Below are positions 61,010-64,000 of a stretch of DNA of 64,000 nt, piece after piece (within the stretch, counting starts at the first letter, position 1; each line of letters begins with the position of its first letter). Below the pieces are notes generated by a model. That model worked only from the letters and a program-made list of their open reading frames with translations, was not told the DNA's origin and searched no databases. The stretch is from an uncultured Carboxylicivirga sp. (GTDB lineage: Bacteria > Bacteroidota > Bacteroidia > Bacteroidales > Marinilabiliaceae), in contig CANNEA010000004.1 in assembly GCA_947503525.1 (NCBI GenBank), positions 310,001-374,000 on the forward strand. Direction: 5' to 3'. A program made the position numbers and the translations under genes.

Positions 61010-61798
61010 ATGAAATCTATAAAAGTACTATTAATCGGAATTATACTAGCAGCTTCTACATCAGCAAGTGCACAAATGTTTGGAACCCTAACATTACCAG
61101 GTTTGGGAGGAGGCACAAATGCGCATGCGGCTACTTACTCAGGAGATGGTGTAATGGTAGGCGTTAGCGGATTGTTCTCACATAAGTTAAATGCAACCAT
61201 CGGCGCAGTAGTATGGAACACTGGCTGGGATGTTATTGGAGGAAAATATACCATGTCTTTTGCTCAACCCATTCTTTTCGATGGCAATTTCAAAAATCAT
61301 TTTTACCCGGTTACGGTCATTTCTCCGACTCAGGTCTCATGGGATCTTAATAATCTAAAACTTCAAGGCAACTACTCATTACTTTATGGTCAGGACTTGC
61401 CTTTAAATGGCCATTTATTTACAACAAAGGCTAGCTACTATATCAACGACGGGAACTACTCGATAAACGGAAGTGCAATCTATGAATATAGAAAAGCAAA
61501 GAAAATTGCCGATAGAGAATATGGTGATGCGATGGCCTTCGAAGGAAATTTCTCAAAACACTTTAAAAACAGCAATACCATTGGTGTATTCGGATATTAC
61601 AATAGTAATGTCACCCCTGAATATGTGGGACAAAAAGAAGTATTCAATGCCAACTCATCTGTTGCCGGAGTGGGTTTAGACAGTAATTTGGCAATCGGCA
61701 GTAGCGTATTCTTAAATGCTAAATACATTTATGACATATCTAAAAACAAAGCAATAAGGGCTAACAAGTTAGTCGTCTCTGTTTTTTACAAATTTTAA
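61010..61798 (+). CDS. Small outer-membrane beta-barrel protein, unknown function
   Basis: 262 residues. Signal peptide to about residue 22 (SASAQ). The remainder has alternating hydrophobic and polar strands with aromatic girdles (TIGAVVWNTGWDVIGGKYTMSF, HLFTTKASYYINDGNYSIN, NTIGVFGYYNSNVTPEYVG) and ends VVSVFYKF with a terminal Phe, the usual barrel-end signal. Its GMFG..TLPGLGGGTNA start does not match a family I know; the strand pattern is like the short barrel proteins annotated as phenol-degradation meta-like or OprD-like porins, but that is weak. It shares the TTAGGG-type promoter element with its neighbours and has a terminator at 61843. Confidence 0.6.
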   Translation: MKSIKVLLIGIILAASTSASAQMFGTLTLPGLGGGTNAHAATYSGDGVMVGVSGLFSHKLNATIGAVVWNTGWDVIGGKYTMSFAQPILFDGNFKNHFYPVTVISPTQVSWDLNNLKLQGNYSLLYGQDLPLNGHLFTTKASYYINDGNYSINGSAIYEYRKAKKIADREYGDAMAFEGNFSKHFKNSNTIGVFGYYNSNVTPEYVGQKEVFNANSSVAGVGLDSNLAIGSSVFLNAKYIYDISKNKAIRANKLVVSVFYKF

Positions 61799-61842
61799 AC
61801 TAGACATTTAAAATTCTGAGCAGCAAATAAAATTAGAAATCT

Positions 61843-61874
61843 TGCCTCGCTATTTGATTAGTGAGGCATTTTAT
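61843..61874 (+). terminator. Intrinsic terminator after outer-membrane protein gene
   Basis: TGCCTC (61843-61848) pairs with GAGGCA (61863-61868), followed by TTTTATT. A 6-bp stem, modest strength, 45 bases after the stop codon. Confidence 0.6.
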
Positions 61875-61886
61875 TGTTATGGCAAT

Positions 61887-61925
61887 TAGGGTTTCGGCAT
61901 TGCTTTCCCCCTTATATAGAAAACA
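61887..61925 (+). promoter_or_regulatory. TTAGGG-type promoter element before BamA-like gene
   Basis: TTAGGGTTTCGGC (from 61886) and TATATAGAAAACA (61913-61925), which ends in the same GAAAACA as the elements at 58051 and 59707; ATG at 61945. Spacing is 26 bases, three less than those two. Confidence 0.5.
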
Positions 61926-61944
61926 AGATTATTCTCAAGAAATT

Positions 61945-63018
61945 ATGAAAACACCTGTCGCAACATTAATTATTGCTCTTCTCTTTCTTAACCTACTCAA
62001 TGCCAAAAGTCAAGGATTTGGAGGAATGGGAGGCGACAGTGATAGAATTGAAGGAAAAGTTAAATTTCTGCCAATACCTTATGCCGATTACGATCGATCA
62101 TCTGGTTTTACTGTGGGAGCTTTACCAATACTCATGTTTAATCCTAGCCAGAAAGATACAATTTCGCCCTCATCAGCCACTGGTTTATTAGTTTCATACA
62201 GTGAGAATAAAAGTTGGTTCGCGATGACCTTTGGAATGCTTTATTTACAAGAAGATAATTGGCGTATAAGTTATGCCGCTGGTTTAGGAGATTTTAACTT
62301 TCAGTTTTTTGCCAATAGTCCTATTAACCAATGGATCAAATATCAAACCAATGTAGATTTTGTATATGCCGGATTTGAACGTAAAATTAAATCCAATCTA
62401 TATGGTGGAATGAGTTACATCTATACCAGTTTTAAAAACACAAGCGAAGTATCCAATGATTCACTTCCCGCACGACTTCACGGAATTGGTTATAGTGCCA
62501 CATGGGATGCCCGTTCTAATGTAAGCTATCCTCGGTCAGGCTTTCAGGTTGAAGCAGACTTAACCACCTACCCTTCTTTTATGGGTAATAATAGTTTATC
62601 AAATCAATTGGAGCTATCCTATAACCATTATATCTCAATGCCAAATAAGAAAGATGTATTGGCCACCAGACTCTTTACAGGCATTGGTATTGGCGATGTG
62701 AATTTTAACCAACAGTTTATTGTTGATGATACCGACTTACGAGGTTACTCCATGGGGCAATACAGAGGTAATTACTTAGTTGCTGCACAAACCGAATACC
62801 GCTGGAATTTTCACAAGCGCATTGGCGCGGTTGGCTTTGCCGGCATAGCCAGTGTTTTCGGCTCAAACAATGCGGATGATAATGGCAAACTATTACCTAG
62901 TATTGGTTGTGGCTTTAGATATACTTACATGAAAGATACGCATTCGAATATAGGTTTTGATGTGGCAAAGGGAAAAGGAGATTGGAGCTTCAACATTCGA
63001 ATTTCAGAAGCTTTTTAA
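61945..63018 (+). CDS. Bacterial surface antigen (D15/Omp85-type barrel) protein
   Basis: Start taken at 61945 (MKTPVATLIIALLF), which gives a signal peptide and follows the promoter element; the frame opens at 61861 inside that promoter. 357 residues. There are no POTRA domains; the body is a barrel like the C-terminal Omp85/Bac_surface_Ag domain: GVGYSATWDARSNVSYPRSGF-type strand (here GIGYSATWDARSNVSYPRSG), DDTDLRGYSMGQYRGNY (the RGY-type motif of Omp85) and a terminal FNIRISEAF with Phe at the end. Function is probably insertion or passage of outer-membrane material, or a plain barrel; a truncated Omp85 is common in Bacteroidota. Confidence 0.72.
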   Translation: MKTPVATLIIALLFLNLLNAKSQGFGGMGGDSDRIEGKVKFLPIPYADYDRSSGFTVGALPILMFNPSQKDTISPSSATGLLVSYSENKSWFAMTFGMLYLQEDNWRISYAAGLGDFNFQFFANSPINQWIKYQTNVDFVYAGFERKIKSNLYGGMSYIYTSFKNTSEVSNDSLPARLHGIGYSATWDARSNVSYPRSGFQVEADLTTYPSFMGNNSLSNQLELSYNHYISMPNKKDVLATRLFTGIGIGDVNFNQQFIVDDTDLRGYSMGQYRGNYLVAAQTEYRWNFHKRIGAVGFAGIASVFGSNNADDNGKLLPSIGCGFRYTYMKDTHSNIGFDVAKGKGDWSFNIRISEAF

Positions 63019-63025
63019 TTCACAT

Positions 63026-63063
63026 TAGGGATTTAACAGCGTTTATACGCTTTCTATAATAGA
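63026..63063 (+). promoter_or_regulatory. TTAGGG-type promoter element before DUF4136 gene
   Basis: TTAGGGATTTAAC (from 63025) and CTATAATAGA (63054-63063); ATG at 63077. The element starts 7 bases after the BamA-like stop, so the gene has its own promoter despite the short spacer. Confidence 0.5.
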
Positions 63064-63076
63064 AAAATTAAATATT

Positions 63077-63637
63077 ATGAAAAAGATAGTAACATTTATG
63101 GTAGTCGCAGTTTTGTTGACGGCTTGTTCAAGTATTCAAGTTTATTCTGATTTTGATAAGACAACGGATTTCTCGCAGTATAAATCAGTTAAGTATTACG
63201 GTTGGGCTGACAATAGTGACAAGATACTTAACCGATTCGACAAAGAGCGAATTGAAGGTGCATTTGCCACTGAGTTTTCTAAACGTGGAATTAGCATTCA
63301 GGACGATGATGCTGATATGATTGTTTCCTTATATGTAGTAACTGAGCAAAAAACAGAAAAGTCGGCTACTACTACACATATGGGCGGCTATGGCGGCTAC
63401 TACGGTTACGGTCCCGGATATGGATGGGATCTTGGTCATTCACACACATCGTTTAACGAGTATGATTACACCGTTGGAACCCTAATTGTTTCGGTATTTG
63501 ATGCTAAAGAGGAAAAACTTATTTGGGAAAGTGTAGGAAAAGGCACCGTTGATGAAGATCCAAAGAATGCGGAGGAAAAAGTGGACAAAGCCATAGCGCA
63601 AATAATGAAAGATTTTCCAATACAAGTGATGCAATAA
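63077..63637 (+). CDS. DUF4136 lipoprotein
   Basis: 186 residues. Lipoprotein signal with Cys17 (LLTAC). DUF4136 pattern: IQVYSDFDKTTDFSQYKSVKYYGW at the start, RIEGAFATEFSKRGISIQDDDADMIVSLYV in the middle and GTLIVSVFDAKEEKLIWESVGKGTVDEDPKNAEEKVDKAI at the end. A glycine- and tyrosine-rich insert (GGYGGYYGYGPGYGW, about residues 103-117) sits in the usual loop. These envelope lipoproteins are widespread in Bacteroidota and often stress-responsive; no biochemical role is known. It is last gene of the set with the TTAGGG-type promoter. Confidence 0.82.
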   Translation: MKKIVTFMVVAVLLTACSSIQVYSDFDKTTDFSQYKSVKYYGWADNSDKILNRFDKERIEGAFATEFSKRGISIQDDDADMIVSLYVVTEQKTEKSATTTHMGGYGGYYGYGPGYGWDLGHSHTSFNEYDYTVGTLIVSVFDAKEEKLIWESVGKGTVDEDPKNAEEKVDKAIAQIMKDFPIQVMQ

Positions 63638-63680
63638 AACAACTGTTTTTGGAATTTAAATAAATCATTATAAAGCAGCA

Positions 63681-63716
63681 AAAAGTCGGTGCTTAAAACC
63701 CACCAGCTTTTATTTT
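63681..63716 (+). terminator. Probable terminator after DUF4136 gene
   Basis: AAAAG-tc-GGTG (63681-63690 region) pairs with CACC-ag-CTTTT, with a small internal mismatch, followed by ATTTTGC. It is 44 bases past the stop and just before the CDF gene. Confidence 0.5.
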
Positions 63717-63740
63717 GCAACAGTTCTAAGTTTTAATCAA

Positions 63741-64000
63741 ATGGAAAATTCAAGAAACAATATTATTGAACACAAAGCAATTATCGTCGCTGTTGTTGCA
63801 AATACGGTTATGGCATTGGCTGCATATTATTTTTATTACCTAACCGGATCCGAGTCACTTTTGCTAGATGGAAATTTTTCGTTCATCGCAGCTCTCGTAA
63901 GCATGATATCTGTGTATTTATCCAAAGTTAAAAGTAAGCGCACAGAAACTTTTCCTTTTGGTTTGTACTTATACGAATCGCTTTTTGTGTTTTTTAAGGG
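63741..64000 (+). CDS. Cation diffusion facilitator (CDF) transporter, N-terminal part
   Basis: I translated from the ATG at 63741 to the window edge: 86 complete codons, continuing outside. The start has two membrane segments, VAVVANTVMALAAYYFYYL (about 15-33) and a second around FSFIAALVSMISVYLS (about 46-61). SESLLLDGNFSFIAALVSM is the TM2 region of CDF transporters, where a zinc-site Asp follows LL. FPFGLYLYESLFVF is the conserved FPFG..R.E-type stretch after TM2. CDF proteins export divalent metals such as Zn2+ or Fe2+ by proton antiport. The second Asp of the metal site is replaced around here (GNFSF), so the ion is not predicted. Confidence 0.65.
   Translation, partial: MENSRNNIIEHKAIIVAVVANTVMALAAYYFYYLTGSESLLLDGNFSFIAALVSMISVYLSKVKSKRTETFPFGLYLYESLFVFFK

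Noticed and set aside
1-64000. SusC/SusD, transposase, integrase, CRISPR, rRNA and tRNA genes
   Set aside because: Looked for on both strands; none could be supported.

Overview
The window (about 37% GC, AT-rich spacers) comes from a member of the Bacteroidota, most likely a marine, algal-polysaccharide-degrading lineage; a Marinilabiliales-type genus is a guess. The support is type IX secretion (T9SS) C-terminal domains with a YPNP start, a hybrid two-component regulator (HTCS), lipoproteins with relaxed lipoboxes, and TAnnTTTG-like promoter boxes. No mobile element, rRNA, tRNA or CRISPR array is visible.

Positions 1.8-42.7 kb are one sulfated-galactan (carrageenan) degradation locus, almost all on the minus strand. 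It holds ten S1-type sulfatases, a GH82-like iota-carrageenase, two GH16 endo-galactanases, two large GH150-like (lambda-carrageenase-like) proteins, two GH2 beta-galactosidase-type enzymes, a GH110 alpha-1,3-galactosidase, two secreted binding-module proteins, an HTCS and a CBM9-like protein. The inferred flow is: T9SS-exported endo-enzymes cut carrageenan outside the cell, sulfatases strip the oligosaccharides, and GH110 (alpha-1,3) and GH2 (beta-1,4) alternate from the non-reducing end. There is no SusC/SusD pair, no formylglycine-generating enzyme and no 3,6-anhydrogalactosidase in the window. The minus-strand genes form eight short transcription units. In front of the first gene of every one I see a related 15-base element (about TGTACTTnnnGGTAA), often as two direct repeats 21-23 bases apart. 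These are candidate HTCS operators and are the main new observation.

Positions 42.7-43.5 kb have no genes but contain two RNA-like folds and a strong intrinsic terminator. Positions 43.5-54.1 kb are a second carbohydrate block without those elements: two alpha/alpha-toroid-like secreted proteins, a LamG-DUF1961 protein, a GH105 unsaturated uronyl hydrolase, a membrane AraC regulator, a DUF1080 protein and a GH43. This points to a uronate-containing polysaccharide cut by lyases.

Positions 54.2-64 kb are mostly plus strand and non-PUL: an NmrA-type reductase (minus), a serine hydrolase, a PP2C phosphatase, a secreted amidase, an exported amidinotransferase, two outer-membrane proteins, a DUF4136 lipoprotein and the start of a CDF cation transporter. 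Six consecutive genes here, from the phosphatase to the DUF4136 gene, share a TTAGGG(T/A)-type promoter element, so they look like one stress or sigma-factor regulon although each is transcribed separately. A gene-free stretch at 57.8-58.0 kb folds into a multi-branched candidate RNA.
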